Below are positions 46,311 to 55,230 of a stretch of 64,000 nt of DNA, piece by piece. The notes below the pieces were generated by a model that saw only the letters and a list, made by a program, of their open reading frames with translations, was not told where the DNA came from and did not search any database. This stretch comes from Bifidobacterium pseudolongum subsp. pseudolongum DSM 20099 (lineage in GTDB: Bacteria; Actinomycetota; Actinomycetes; Actinomycetales; Bifidobacteriaceae): contig NZ_JDTZ01000004.1 of the NCBI RefSeq assembly GCF_000771225.1, positions 1 through 64,000 of the forward strand, given 5' to 3'. A program made the translations under genes and the position numbers. Position 1 is the first letter of the stretch, and each line of letters opens with the position of its first letter.

Positions 46311-48704
46311 TCAGTTGCTCGTCAGATATTGCTCGTTGCCGCGCGTGAAATCGAGCACGGCGCCCGCGAGCTGCACATGCCCCTCAAGGCCGGGGTCGTG
46401 CGCGAGCAGCTCCTGCGCCCGTGCGCGCGCATCGGCGATCATGCGCGCGTCCTGCACGACGCGCAGCAGTTTGAGGCTCGATTTTCCGCCCGACTGCGCG
46501 TCGCCGAGCACGTCGCCGGCTCCGCGCAACTCGAGGTCGCGGCTCGCGATCTCGGCGCCGTCGAGCGAGCCGGCGATCACTTCGAGCCGCTCCTGCGCGA
46601 TTGTGCCCGGCTCAGCGCGCGAGACAAGGAACGCCCAGCTGTCGGTGCCGCCGCGGCCCACACGCCCGCGCAACTGGTGCAGCTGCGACAGGCCGTATCG
46701 GTCGGCATCGAAGATCGTGATGCAGCTGGCTTGCGGCACATCCACACCGACTTCGACCACGGTCGTGGCCACCATGACCGGCGTCTCGCCCGATTCGAAA
46801 TCCGCCATGACCTGCGCTTTCGTCGCGTCGTCGTCCCGCCCGGTCAGCGTGCACAGCCGCACGCCGTTGAACTGCGGCAGCGACCGCAGCCGCTGCGCGA
46901 TCTCCACCACGGCGTGCAGCGGAGGCCGCGGTTCACCTGTGTCGCCCAGTGCGGCGTCGCTGAGCAGTTCGGGCGCGTCGGCCTCGCCACCCCCGTCTTC
47001 GGTGTCACTCGGTTCGATGCGCGGGCAGATGATGTACGCGCGCTCGCCGGCGTCGATGCGGCGGCGGATGTGCCAGAACATGTCGGACATCACGCGCGCA
47101 TCGCCTTCGGGAATCACGAACGTGCGGATCGGCTTCCGGCCGCCGGGCAGTTCGGTGAGCCACGAGATGTCGAGGTCGCCGAACCATGTCATCGCCGCCG
47201 TGCGCGGGATCGGCGTGGCCGTCATGACGAGCAGGTGCGGGTCACGCTCCGATTTCGCACGCAGTGTTTCACGCTGTTCCACGCCGAAGCGGTGCTGCTC
47301 GTCGATCACGGCGAGCGCCAGGTTCGGCGCTTGGAACGATTTCGAGAACGCGGCGTGCGTGGCCACCACGATGCACGGCTCGCCGCTCGCCGCCGCCGCA
47401 AGCACCTTGCGCCGCGCCGCGAGCTTCATGCCGCCGGTGAGCAGGTGCACAGGCACGAGATCGCCCACCGAGGCGCTGATCGATTGGAAATGCTGTTCCG
47501 CAAGCACCTGTGTTGGCGCGACGAGCACGGCCTGGTGCCCCGATCCCACGGCCTGCAGCATCGCGGCCACGGCCACTACCGTCTTGCCCGAGCCGACCTC
47601 GCCCTGCAGCAGGCGTTGCATCGGGTGCGCACGGCCCATGTCGATGCCGATCGCATCGATCACCTCGCGCTGCCCGTTCGTCAGCGCAAAAGGCAACCGC
47701 TCAATGTACCCGTCGCGCAACTGCACATCCGCGCACGGGTAGGCGTTGCTTGTGGCGGCGCGGTTGCGCGCCATCAGCAGCGCGCACTGGCAGACGAACG
47801 CCTCCTCATAGCGCATCGTCCCGATCGCGCGCTTGAAGTCGGCCACCGATTGTGGCTCGTGGATCGCGCAGAACGCCTGCGCACGGTGCATGAGCTGCTT
47901 CGCTTCGCGCACCGGCTCGGGCAGCACATCGGGAATCCGTTCGGCGAGCCGCGCGCGGGCGTGCTCGCCGAGCGTGAACTGCTCGCCGAACTGCGCGCTG
48001 TCGGCGGTGCCGGGCGCAGCGGCGGCGAGCGGGTCCTCGCCGGCGAGCATGCGCAGCACCTGGTCGATCGTCTCGTGGATGTGCTCACTCGAAATGCGCG
48101 CATTCGCATGGTAGACGGGGCGCGGGCGTGTGGCGCGTGCCAGCCCCTGCGCCACCGAATCCACGTCGTACCGCAAACGCGGTGCGGGTTGCGGTTGCAC
48201 GGCCGGTTCGCCGAACGCGAGCTGCGGTTCGGCCGCCGGCGGCTCGGCGGGCACCACGGTCAGGATGTCGGGGTGGGTGAACTGCAGGCGGTCATTGAAT
48301 GTGCTCGGCTCGCCCGAAATGACGAGCTGCAGGCCCGCGCGCAGGCGCGAGGCCATCCAATCGACATATGATTTGCGGTGCGAAAAGAAGACGAGGGACG
48401 CGGTGCGCGGGGCCACGGCGCGCGCGGACGCGGTCGGCGCATCGTCGACGAGCACTTCGAGCCGGTAGCCGCGGCGCGCGTTCATCGGCGTCACGCGCAG
48501 TGCGCGCACATCCACGGCGCACGCCATCTTCTCGCCGAACCGCGCCTCGGCGAGCGCGCGCACGGGCACGGGGTCGGTTACGCGGAAGGGATAATACGTG
48601 AGTGCGTCGGCCACAGTGACCACGCCGAGCGCCTTGAGGGCGCTGACGCGGCGCTTGTTCGTCAGCAGCGCAGCCAGGGGCGTGTCCACGGTGGTGTCGG
48701 TCAT
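46311..48704 (-). CDS. recG: ATP-dependent DNA helicase RecG
   Basis: 797 residues. It remodels stalled replication forks and Holliday junctions. A wedge/OB domain fills roughly residues 50-200, followed by the helicase core: FALTNGQREVIDAIGID, Walker A LLQGEVGSGKTVVA, DEQH box AVIDEQHRFGVEQ, MTATPIPRTAAMTWFGDLD, VGVDVPQASCITIFDADRYGLSQLHQLRGRVGRG. The wedge domain has Pro/Ala-rich inserts that lengthen it. Of two possible starts, 48704 has TACAAT exactly 7 bases upstream, so a leaderless start there is preferred over the ATG at 48713, which overlaps that box. Confidence 0.95.
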   Translation of the reverse strand: MTDTTVDTPLAALLTNKRRVSALKALGVVTVADALTYYPFRVTDPVPVRALAEARFGEKMACAVDVRALRVTPMNARRGYRLEVLVDDAPTASARAVAPRTASLVFFSHRKSYVDWMASRLRAGLQLVISGEPSTFNDRLQFTHPDILTVVPAEPPAAEPQLAFGEPAVQPQPAPRLRYDVDSVAQGLARATRPRPVYHANARISSEHIHETIDQVLRMLAGEDPLAAAAPGTADSAQFGEQFTLGEHARARLAERIPDVLPEPVREAKQLMHRAQAFCAIHEPQSVADFKRAIGTMRYEEAFVCQCALLMARNRAATSNAYPCADVQLRDGYIERLPFALTNGQREVIDAIGIDMGRAHPMQRLLQGEVGSGKTVVAVAAMLQAVGSGHQAVLVAPTQVLAEQHFQSISASVGDLVPVHLLTGGMKLAARRKVLAAAASGEPCIVVATHAAFSKSFQAPNLALAVIDEQHRFGVEQRETLRAKSERDPHLLVMTATPIPRTAAMTWFGDLDISWLTELPGGRKPIRTFVIPEGDARVMSDMFWHIRRRIDAGERAYIICPRIEPSDTEDGGGEADAPELLSDAALGDTGEPRPPLHAVVEIAQRLRSLPQFNGVRLCTLTGRDDDATKAQVMADFESGETPVMVATTVVEVGVDVPQASCITIFDADRYGLSQLHQLRGRVGRGGTDSWAFLVSRAEPGTIAQERLEVIAGSLDGAEIASRDLELRGAGDVLGDAQSGGKSSLKLLRVVQDARMIADARARAQELLAHDPGLEGHVQLAGAVLDFTRGNEQYLTSN

Positions 48705-48711
48705 GCGGTCC

Positions 48712-48717
48712 ATTGTA
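48712..48717 (-). promoter_or_regulatory. recG -10 box, leaderless start
   Basis: TACAAT directly follows the T-tract of the rpmB terminator and stands 7 bases before the recG ATG. Confidence 0.6.
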
Positions 48718-48718
48718 C

Positions 48719-48750
48719 AAAAACAACCCCGGGAGCGTCGCTCACCGGGG
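48719..48750 (-). terminator. rpmB terminator
   Basis: CCCCGG and GAG pair with CTC and CCGGGG around a 5-base loop with one bulged base, then TTGTTTTTG on the minus strand. The last bases merge into the recG promoter. Confidence 0.8.
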
Positions 48751-48769
48751 CTGTGGTCGTCTGCGCATA

Positions 48770-48967
48770 TCAGACAGCGCTCACACGCTGAACCTTGCCT
48801 GCCTTGAGGCATTTCGCGCACACACGCACGCGGACGTTCTGGCCGTCCACAGTGGTGCGCACCGGCTGCAGGTTCGGCAGGAAGCGGCGCTTGGTACGAA
48901 TATGCGAGTGCGAAACGGTGTAACCGGTCTGCGGTCCCTTGCCGCACACTGCACAACGAGCTGCCAT
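48770..48967 (-). CDS. rpmB: 50S ribosomal protein L28
   Basis: 65 residues. The start [21 protein letters not shown] and the end [13 protein letters not shown] give two CxxC pairs, the zinc-binding C+ form. [14 protein letters not shown] is the rRNA-binding core. AGGGAG precedes the ATG. A 14-bp palindrome lies 27 bases upstream (48994-49007). In some actinobacteria C+/C- copies of L28 are swapped under zinc control; no second copy is seen in this window. Confidence 0.96.
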   Translation of the reverse strand: MAARCAVCGKGPQTGYTVSHSHIRTKRRFLPNLQPVRTTVDGQNVRVRVCAKCLKAGKVQRVSAV

Positions 48968-48993
48968 AATGGACTCCCTACAATTACTTCTAT

Positions 48994-49007
48994 AGACTTG
49001 CAAGTCT
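48994..49007. promoter_or_regulatory. Perfect 14-bp palindrome before rpmB
   Basis: AGACTTGCAAGTCT, 27 bases upstream of the rpmB start and probably overlapping its promoter (TATAGA lies at its edge). It is a candidate operator. Confidence 0.5.
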
Positions 49008-49173
49008 GTGCACCCGCGCACGCGCCCGAAAAAGGGCATGCACCAATACACACAACTTCCCAATAGTACAACCGGACCGCGGACAACGCAACACCCACCC
49101 TCGCCAGTACACGTTCCGTGTATGAATGGGCGCGGTTTGGCAGCGTTTTCAGGCAATTCCCCGCAAACACGGA

Positions 49174-49179
49174 TACAAT
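49174..49179 (+). promoter_or_regulatory. Candidate -10 box of PfkB-like gene
   Basis: TACAAT within GGATACAATCG; gives a leader of about 80 bases. Confidence 0.5.
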
Positions 49180-49264
49180 CGTGCTAACCGTGATGCGCCA
49201 CACCCGTCAGCGTCGATGCATCACGGATTCGTTCGGGAATTTTCAGGGAAGGAACCCAAGGCCC

Positions 49265-50317
49265 ATGCTCAGCGACATCCTGCACAAGATCCGCGCACAG
49301 CGCGACCACGAACCGACGGTCATCTCGATAGGCCAGATCTGGGTCGACATCACCATGCATGTACAGGAGATGCCGCAGCCGGGCGAGTTCACCAACGCCC
49401 CTTCGGTGACCAAATCGGCGGGCGGCAGTTTCCATGTGCTGCAGGCGGCGAGCCGCATGGGCGCGCGCACCGAACTAGCGAGCATCATGGGCACCGGACC
49501 GTGGGCCACGATGTTGCGCAATTCGCTGCGCCGCTCGCACATCCTGCACACCGGCCCCACCAGGCCGAACCAAGACAACGGGTTCCGCATTGTGCTCACC
49601 GACGGCATGCAGAAGTCGTATGTGGCGCACCATGGCGCCGAGGCGCATGGCGAACCCCACGCGTTCGCGCATATGCGCCCGCAGCGCGGCGACGTAGTAC
49701 ACATCAGCGGCAATGCACTGATGAACGAGTCGCCGCTCGCCGTCAACGCGTTCATCCAACAGCCGCAATGCCGCCCGCAGGAGCGCGAATTCCGTATGGT
49801 GATCAACCCCACGAACACACTGCGGCTCGTCAACGACCAGCTGCTCGAGAATCTCGTGCTCACGCGCCCCATCTGGTCGATGAACCGGCAGGAGGCGCAC
49901 ACACTCGCCTATCGTCTGGGCGTGACCTTCGACGAAAGCGCCACGATGCGCGTGAACGGCGGCTTCGACGAGTCGATGCACGCGCTGTGTGAGGCGCTCG
50001 GCGAGACACTGCGTGCGCCGGTCGTGCTGCGCGCCGGCGCACGCGGCGCCTGGGTGCGCCAGCACGGCAAGGGCGTGGAGCACATCGACGGCTTCCCCAC
50101 GAAGGCCACGCACATCCGTTCCGCCGGCCCCGCGCACACCGGTGCGTTGTGCGCGCTGCTCGCCGAAGGGTGGGATCTGGAGAGCGCGGTGCAGATCGCG
50201 AACGCCGCCGCATCGCTCGCGATCACACACAACCACGCGGGCATCCCGTTCTGCCCCACGTACGATGAGGCCGCCAAACTGGTGTCGGACACCCTCACCA
50301 CACCGAAGAAGGACTGA
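49265..50317 (+). CDS. PfkB-fold carbohydrate kinase-like protein, altered active site
   Basis: 350 residues of the ribokinase fold: a start with ISIGQIWVDITMHVQEMPQPGEF, the Gly-rich SAGGSFHVLQAASRMGARTELASIMG, GDVVHISGNALM, and VVLRAGARGAWVRQHGKGVEHI. At the second PfkB signature, where active kinases have GAGD with the catalytic Asp, this protein reads SAGPAHTGALCALLAEG. The base Asp and anion-hole Gly pattern are replaced, so kinase activity is doubtful; it may bind a sugar or nucleoside without phosphorylating it. GGGAAGGAA lies upstream of the ATG. It abuts, stop to stop, the TPR gene. Confidence 0.8.
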   Translation: MLSDILHKIRAQRDHEPTVISIGQIWVDITMHVQEMPQPGEFTNAPSVTKSAGGSFHVLQAASRMGARTELASIMGTGPWATMLRNSLRRSHILHTGPTRPNQDNGFRIVLTDGMQKSYVAHHGAEAHGEPHAFAHMRPQRGDVVHISGNALMNESPLAVNAFIQQPQCRPQEREFRMVINPTNTLRLVNDQLLENLVLTRPIWSMNRQEAHTLAYRLGVTFDESATMRVNGGFDESMHALCEALGETLRAPVVLRAGARGAWVRQHGKGVEHIDGFPTKATHIRSAGPAHTGALCALLAEGWDLESAVQIANAAASLAITHNHAGIPFCPTYDEAAKLVSDTLTTPKKD

Positions 50318-52778
50318 TCACTCGTCGCTGTCCGGGGTGATGCCGGCGGCTCCCCACCGCAGGCAGCGGCGCAGCGCCGGCAGCACGTCGGCCGGCTGCA
50401 TGATGCCGAGCATCCACACCGCCTCGTCGGCTGCGAGCGGGAAGCCTGCGTCCACGAGCATGATCGCCACTTTGGCGAGCTGTTCGAGCAACGTGAGCGG
50501 CGGCGCCACCGGAATGCCGGCCGCGCGCAGGGTCTGCTCGGCGCGGTCGCGGTCCGGCAGCTCCTCTTCGCCCATCTTGGCGCGCAGCTGGTTCGACTCG
50601 TCACGGCTCTTGTCGTGGAACGGCCCTTCGGGCATCGAAAGCACCATCGCGTAGCACGCCAGGGCGGCCTTGTGGTTGTTGGTCCTCCACAACGCGAAGG
50701 CCAGGCGGTAATACATGAAGCCCACGTCAATCGGCATCAGCGCGGTCTTGAGTCCGCGGATCAGCGCATCCGCCGACCCCGCGTAGTCCTCACCCACATC
50801 CGTGTAGTCAAGCGAAAGCTCGATGGCGCCGCGCGCGGTCGTCGGCGCCAGACGCATCATCTCCTCGGAATGGGCCACCGCCTTGTCTCGCTCGCCCAGT
50901 TCGCGGTTCAGGCGGCTGAGCGCGCCATGCGCGTTGTACACGGCGTCGGGCAGCTTCCAGTAGCGGTCGGTCGCCTTGCCTTCCACGTTCACCATGAGCA
51001 GGCGCATGAGCGGGTGTTCGCAATACAACGGTTTGCGGTCGCCATGGTCCTTTTCGGCGCTTTCGATCTGCATGAGCGCGGATTCCACCTCGAACATGGC
51101 GGTCACCGGCGAATCCTCGTTCTGGTTCACAATGTCCCAGATCTCCGGGCCCTTGACCACGCAGTCGTCGTGCATCACGTCGAGTTCGTACGCGAAGTCG
51201 GCGCGCACAAGCGTCTTGATGTCGTCGGGCAGTTCTCGCTTGTCTTTCCACAGCGGCACATGCTGGCGCACGAGCGCCTTCGGCAGCGGCAGCGGCTCGA
51301 CCGGCATCAGGCCGCGGTCCGCGCCGAAGCTCAGCGCGTGGCGCGCCGGCTGGAGCATCTGCACGATCGCCGCCGGGTCGTTGTCTTGCGCGGTGTCGTC
51401 GAACCGGCCGCTCACATACGCCGGCTGCACGCCCATCTGGAACGGGCTGCGGTCAAAGCCGAGCGACAGCACCGGCTGACCGCGCAGCGAGCCGAGGCGC
51501 CCGGTGACGTCGACCGACGTGACGCGCACGCCGGTCGTGAACGCGGCCTGTGCGAGCAGGCCCGCGAGGCGCAGCGCGTACGACGCGGCACGGCCCGCGC
51601 GTTCGGCGCGCGCATCGATCCACTGGCCGCCCACAAAATCGGACCCCGGCATCATCAGTGCGGTGGGCACGCTGAACGTGACCGCCATCTGCCCGCTCTT
51701 CGGATCCACGTCGCACAGGTACTCGAGGCGGAACGGCAGCTTGAGGCGCTCGCAGATCGCGATGAATCGCGTCATCACATCCCACGCGCCGCCGCGGGCC
51801 GCCTTGGCGCCGCGCACGGTCTGCTCCGGGTTCTCCACCGTGGCCTCCTGCTGCACGAACCTCGCGTGTGCGGCCCACATGTGCATCGAGCGCGTGGCTG
51901 CGCGGAAGCACTCCTCCTCGGTGAGCGTGGAGACAAGTCCCATACCGTTGTCGTGGCCTCGGGCCTCGATGTCCACGAACGACAGGCGATTGAGCGCGGC
52001 TTCCACACCGAGCACCAAGTCGCGCTGCAGGCCTTCGATCTCATCGTCATCGAAGCGCATCCAGAACATGTCGGTCGATTCCAACCGAATCACGTTGAGC
52101 GGGTGCTCGCCTTCGATCTGGCGGATCTGCCCGGCGCCCGCCTCCACAAGCTGGCGGGCGGCGAAGCGTTCGAAGACCGAGGCATGGCCGTTGTTCGTGG
52201 TGCCGCGCCAGATGATCTCGTCGAGCCCGTCGGGCAGCGGCTTGTTCATCATGTTGCGGAACAGTTCGCTGATGCGCCCCGAGCCCGAGCCCACCGTCTT
52301 TCCCGCAAGGCGCGGCACAAGGCATGCGCCGATCCAGCAGCACGGCGAGCAGCACGGCGAGCGGGTGCTTGCCTTCGCGGTACGCGCCGAGGTCCTCCGT
52401 GCAGGCGGTGAGCCACGCCGTGCCGCCGTCCACCGCGTATTCGCCGATCGTGACGGTGCGGTCGAAGCCGTCTGAGCTCTGCACGCGCACGGCGCCCGAG
52501 TTCGGGGTGTCGGTCCACGGGTCGAAATGCAGCTCGCCAGGCTCTCCCGGCGTCTGGTCGAGCGTCTGGGTTGCGGGGAACACCTTCATGTCTTCGCTGA
52601 TCCATGCCAGCACCCGCACCTTGCGGCGCCCCACGACCTGCGCCACATACCCGAGTCCGCCTTTGGGCTGGTCCAGGTCCTTGACAAGGCTGTATGTGGC
52701 GTCGACCGGCTGGCCCGGCAGCGTGCCGAGCGCCGTGGCATGCGAGAGCAGCGGCAACCTGTAGATGTTCTGTTCCAT
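50318..52778 (-). pseudogene. TPR-containing protein, broken by a single frameshift
   Basis: Two overlapping frames read as one protein of about 820 residues. The first (ATG at 52778, AGGAGAG upstream) codes about 147 residues (EQNIYRLPLLSHATALGTLPG to KHPLAVLLAVLL). The second begins at the matching place (IGACLVPRLAGKTVGSGSG, near 52335) and runs 660 residues to 50318. One extra base near GCTGCTGGATCGG accounts for the shift, just after a 12-bp tandem duplication. The carboxyl third has TPR-like helical repeats (YNAHGALSRLNRELGERDKAVAHSEEMMRL; YYRLAFALWRTNNHKAALACYAMVLSM). I do not recognise the amino domains. A sequencing error, a real null allele or programmed frameshifting would all look like this. 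Confidence 0.7.
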
Positions 52779-53014
52779 AAATCTCTCTCCTGGGTCCGTT
52801 CCATTCCATCCGGCCGCAAGCGTGTGCAAGCACACTTCCACCGTTCCTCATTGCACGGCGCGCTGCACGGGTGGGCTCCCACTCGGCAAAGCGGCATGTT
52901 GTTGCACTGTAACACGCGTCATGCGGTGCCGTCGAGCCCCGTTCCACCGTGCAGTCACCCCAATGACCACGATTGCAACAATCATGCACACCCCGCCTCG
53001 CCATGGGCGTGCTG

Positions 53015-53020
53015 TAGCGT
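53015..53020 (+). promoter_or_regulatory. -10 box of CmpB-like gene, leaderless start
   Basis: TAGCGT, 7 bases, then the ATG at 53028; no Shine-Dalgarno. Confidence 0.45.
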
Positions 53021-53027
53021 TGGCGGC

Positions 53028-53861
53028 ATGACTTGGCTCGCACTCGAACAGACCTTCCTGTGGTTCCTGCTGTACAGCTTTGTGGGCTGGCTGTGGGAGA
53101 CCGTACTCAACATCGTCATGAAAAAGCGGTTCGTGGACCGCGGCATCCTCAACGGACCCATCTGCCCCATCTACGGCTTCGGTGCGCTGCTGGCGATCTA
53201 CGCGCTGCCCGGCGAGCATTCGGTCGTCGCAATCTTCCTCAGCAGCGGCGTGCTGTGCTGCACGCTCGAATACTTCACGTCGTGGGCCATCGAAAAGCTC
53301 TTCCACATGCGGCTGTGGGACTATTCGGGCAAACCGTTCAACATCAACGGGCGCGTCTACCTCAACGGCTTCCTCTTCTTCGCCGCCGGCTGCACCGTGG
53401 TCAAACTGTGGGTGCAGCCGCACGTCATGGACCTGCTCGACGCAATCGACCCGCGCACGATCACGGTCCTCGCCGTGGCGCTGCTCGTGGCGCTGCTCGC
53501 CGACGCCGCTGTCACGCTCGCCGGCCTGACGAGCCTCAACAGTTGCCTCGGGCACGCCGAACAAGACATCAAGGCGCTCAAAGCGCGCGGCATCGCGCAC
53601 ATCGACGTCGGCATCACCGCCGCCGACAAGCGCATCGAGTCGACCGAAACGCGCATCACCACCGTGTGCGCGCAGCTCACCGAGCGCGCGCACACGGACG
53701 GCGAGGCGCTCGCCGCGCATGTGGCGCACCTGTTCGATTGGCAGCAGCGCCGTCTGATCCGCGCCTACCCCGCCATGCGCACCGAGCACGGCGAAGGCCT
53801 GCTTGCCGAAGTGCGCGAGCAATTCGACCGCGCGCGCAATTCGCACACCAACACCAAGTGA
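53028..53861 (+). CDS. CmpB-like membrane protein (putative ABC transporter type IV family)
   Basis: 277 residues with five membrane segments in the first 165 residues. The family signature is complete: FLLYSFVGWLWETVLN, KKRFVDRGILNGPICPIYGFGALL, LEYFTSWAIEKLFHMRLWDYSGKPFNINGRVYL split over two helices. The remaining 110 residues are cytoplasmic, helical and His/Ala-rich. Despite the family name no ATPase partner is present, and the function is unknown. It is followed 76 bases later by the aminotransferase. Confidence 0.8.
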   Translation: MTWLALEQTFLWFLLYSFVGWLWETVLNIVMKKRFVDRGILNGPICPIYGFGALLAIYALPGEHSVVAIFLSSGVLCCTLEYFTSWAIEKLFHMRLWDYSGKPFNINGRVYLNGFLFFAAGCTVVKLWVQPHVMDLLDAIDPRTITVLAVALLVALLADAAVTLAGLTSLNSCLGHAEQDIKALKARGIAHIDVGITAADKRIESTETRITTVCAQLTERAHTDGEALAAHVAHLFDWQQRRLIRAYPAMRTEHGEGLLAEVREQFDRARNSHTNTK

Positions 53862-53937
53862 ACGCCGCGCCACACCGGCGCGCGCATGCGCTACGGTAGT
53901 GGCAGTGGCGCAGTCCCGGGCGAACAGGAGAAGACCC

Positions 53938-55128
53938 ATGATCAACGAAACATACCAGTCCATGCTCAACGCAAAATCCGTGATCCGCATGATCGGCGAA
54001 CGCGCGAGCGCACGCCGCGCGCAGATCGGCGCGAGCGAGGTCTTCGACTTCTCGCTCGGTAATCCGAGCGTGCCGTGCGCGCCGGAGTTCACGCGCGCCA
54101 TGATCGACCTCTACGAGACGCAGGCGCCGTACGCGCTGCACGGGTACAGCCCGTCCGTCGGGATCGAGTCGGTGCGCGGCGCGATCGCCGACTCGCTCAA
54201 CCGACGCTTCGGCATGGGGTACACGCCCGCGCACATCTTCCCCACCGCCGGTGCCACCGCAGCGCTTGCGCACGCGTTCCGCGCGGTCACGGAGCCGGGC
54301 AGCGAGATCGTCACATTCGCCCCGTATTTCCCCGAATACCAGCCGTATGTGGGAGGTACGGGCGCCACGCTGACCGTGGTGCCCGCCGACACCGCGCATT
54401 TCCAGATTGATTTCGACGCGTTTGAACGCGCGCTCAACCCGCGCGTGGCGGCCGTGCTGATCAACACGCCGAACAACCCTTCGGGCGCCGTCTATTCCGA
54501 GCAGACCCTGCGCCGCCTTGCGCAGATCCTCGAGGACCGCGAGCGCGCATGGGGGCACAGCATCTTCCTGATCAGCGACGAACCGTACCGCGAGATCGTG
54601 TTCGGGGGCGCCGAGCAGCCTTACCCCGCGCGCTTCTACGACAACACGCTCACCTGCTATTCGTTCTCGAAGGCGCTTTCGCTGCCCGGCGAGCGCATCG
54701 GGTACATCGCGGTCAATCCGCGCGCCGAACAGGCCGAGCTGCTCGTGCCGATGTTCGCGCAGATCAGCCGCACGATCGGGCACAACTGCCCGTCGTCGAG
54801 CATGCAGCTCGCCGTGGCGCGCGTGATCGACGAGACGAGCGACCTGGGTGTGTACGAACGCAACATGGAGCTGCTGTACAGCGCGCTTGTGCGGCTCGGG
54901 TTCACGGTGGAAAAGCCGGGCGGCACGTTCTACATCTTCCCGCAGTCGCCCATCCCCGACGCAATGGAGTTCTGCGAGCAGGCGATGGAATACGACCTGT
55001 TCATGGTGCCGTCCGATTCGTTCGGCGTGCCGGGGCACCTGCGCTTGTCGTACTGCATGGAGACGGACCATCTCGAGCGCGCGATCGAGCGGCTCGAACA
55101 GTTCATGCACGAACGCCACGGCCGCTGA
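53938..55128 (+). CDS. PLP-dependent aminotransferase, class I/II
   Basis: 396 residues of fold type I. The PLP Lys lies in CYSFSKALSLPGERIGYIA. Other motifs: DFSLGNPSVPCAPEF, TAGATAALAHAFRAV, INTPNNPSGAVYSEQTL, ISDEPYREIVF and the carboxylate-binding Arg in HLRLSYCME. Related proteins are annotated as aspartate, alanine or aromatic aminotransferases; substrate cannot be assigned by eye. AGGAGAAG precedes the ATG at 53938. Confidence 0.92.
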   Translation: MINETYQSMLNAKSVIRMIGERASARRAQIGASEVFDFSLGNPSVPCAPEFTRAMIDLYETQAPYALHGYSPSVGIESVRGAIADSLNRRFGMGYTPAHIFPTAGATAALAHAFRAVTEPGSEIVTFAPYFPEYQPYVGGTGATLTVVPADTAHFQIDFDAFERALNPRVAAVLINTPNNPSGAVYSEQTLRRLAQILEDRERAWGHSIFLISDEPYREIVFGGAEQPYPARFYDNTLTCYSFSKALSLPGERIGYIAVNPRAEQAELLVPMFAQISRTIGHNCPSSSMQLAVARVIDETSDLGVYERNMELLYSALVRLGFTVEKPGGTFYIFPQSPIPDAMEFCEQAMEYDLFMVPSDSFGVPGHLRLSYCMETDHLERAIERLEQFMHERHGR

Positions 55129-55230
55129 GCACGCCCTGCAGCTGAAAGCCTGCGCGCACGTCCGCGGTCCCCTAGAATTGAGACGGGCGCGGCGCGCCAT
55201 CCGGCGTCCGCTTGAGTGACGGGAGCATAT

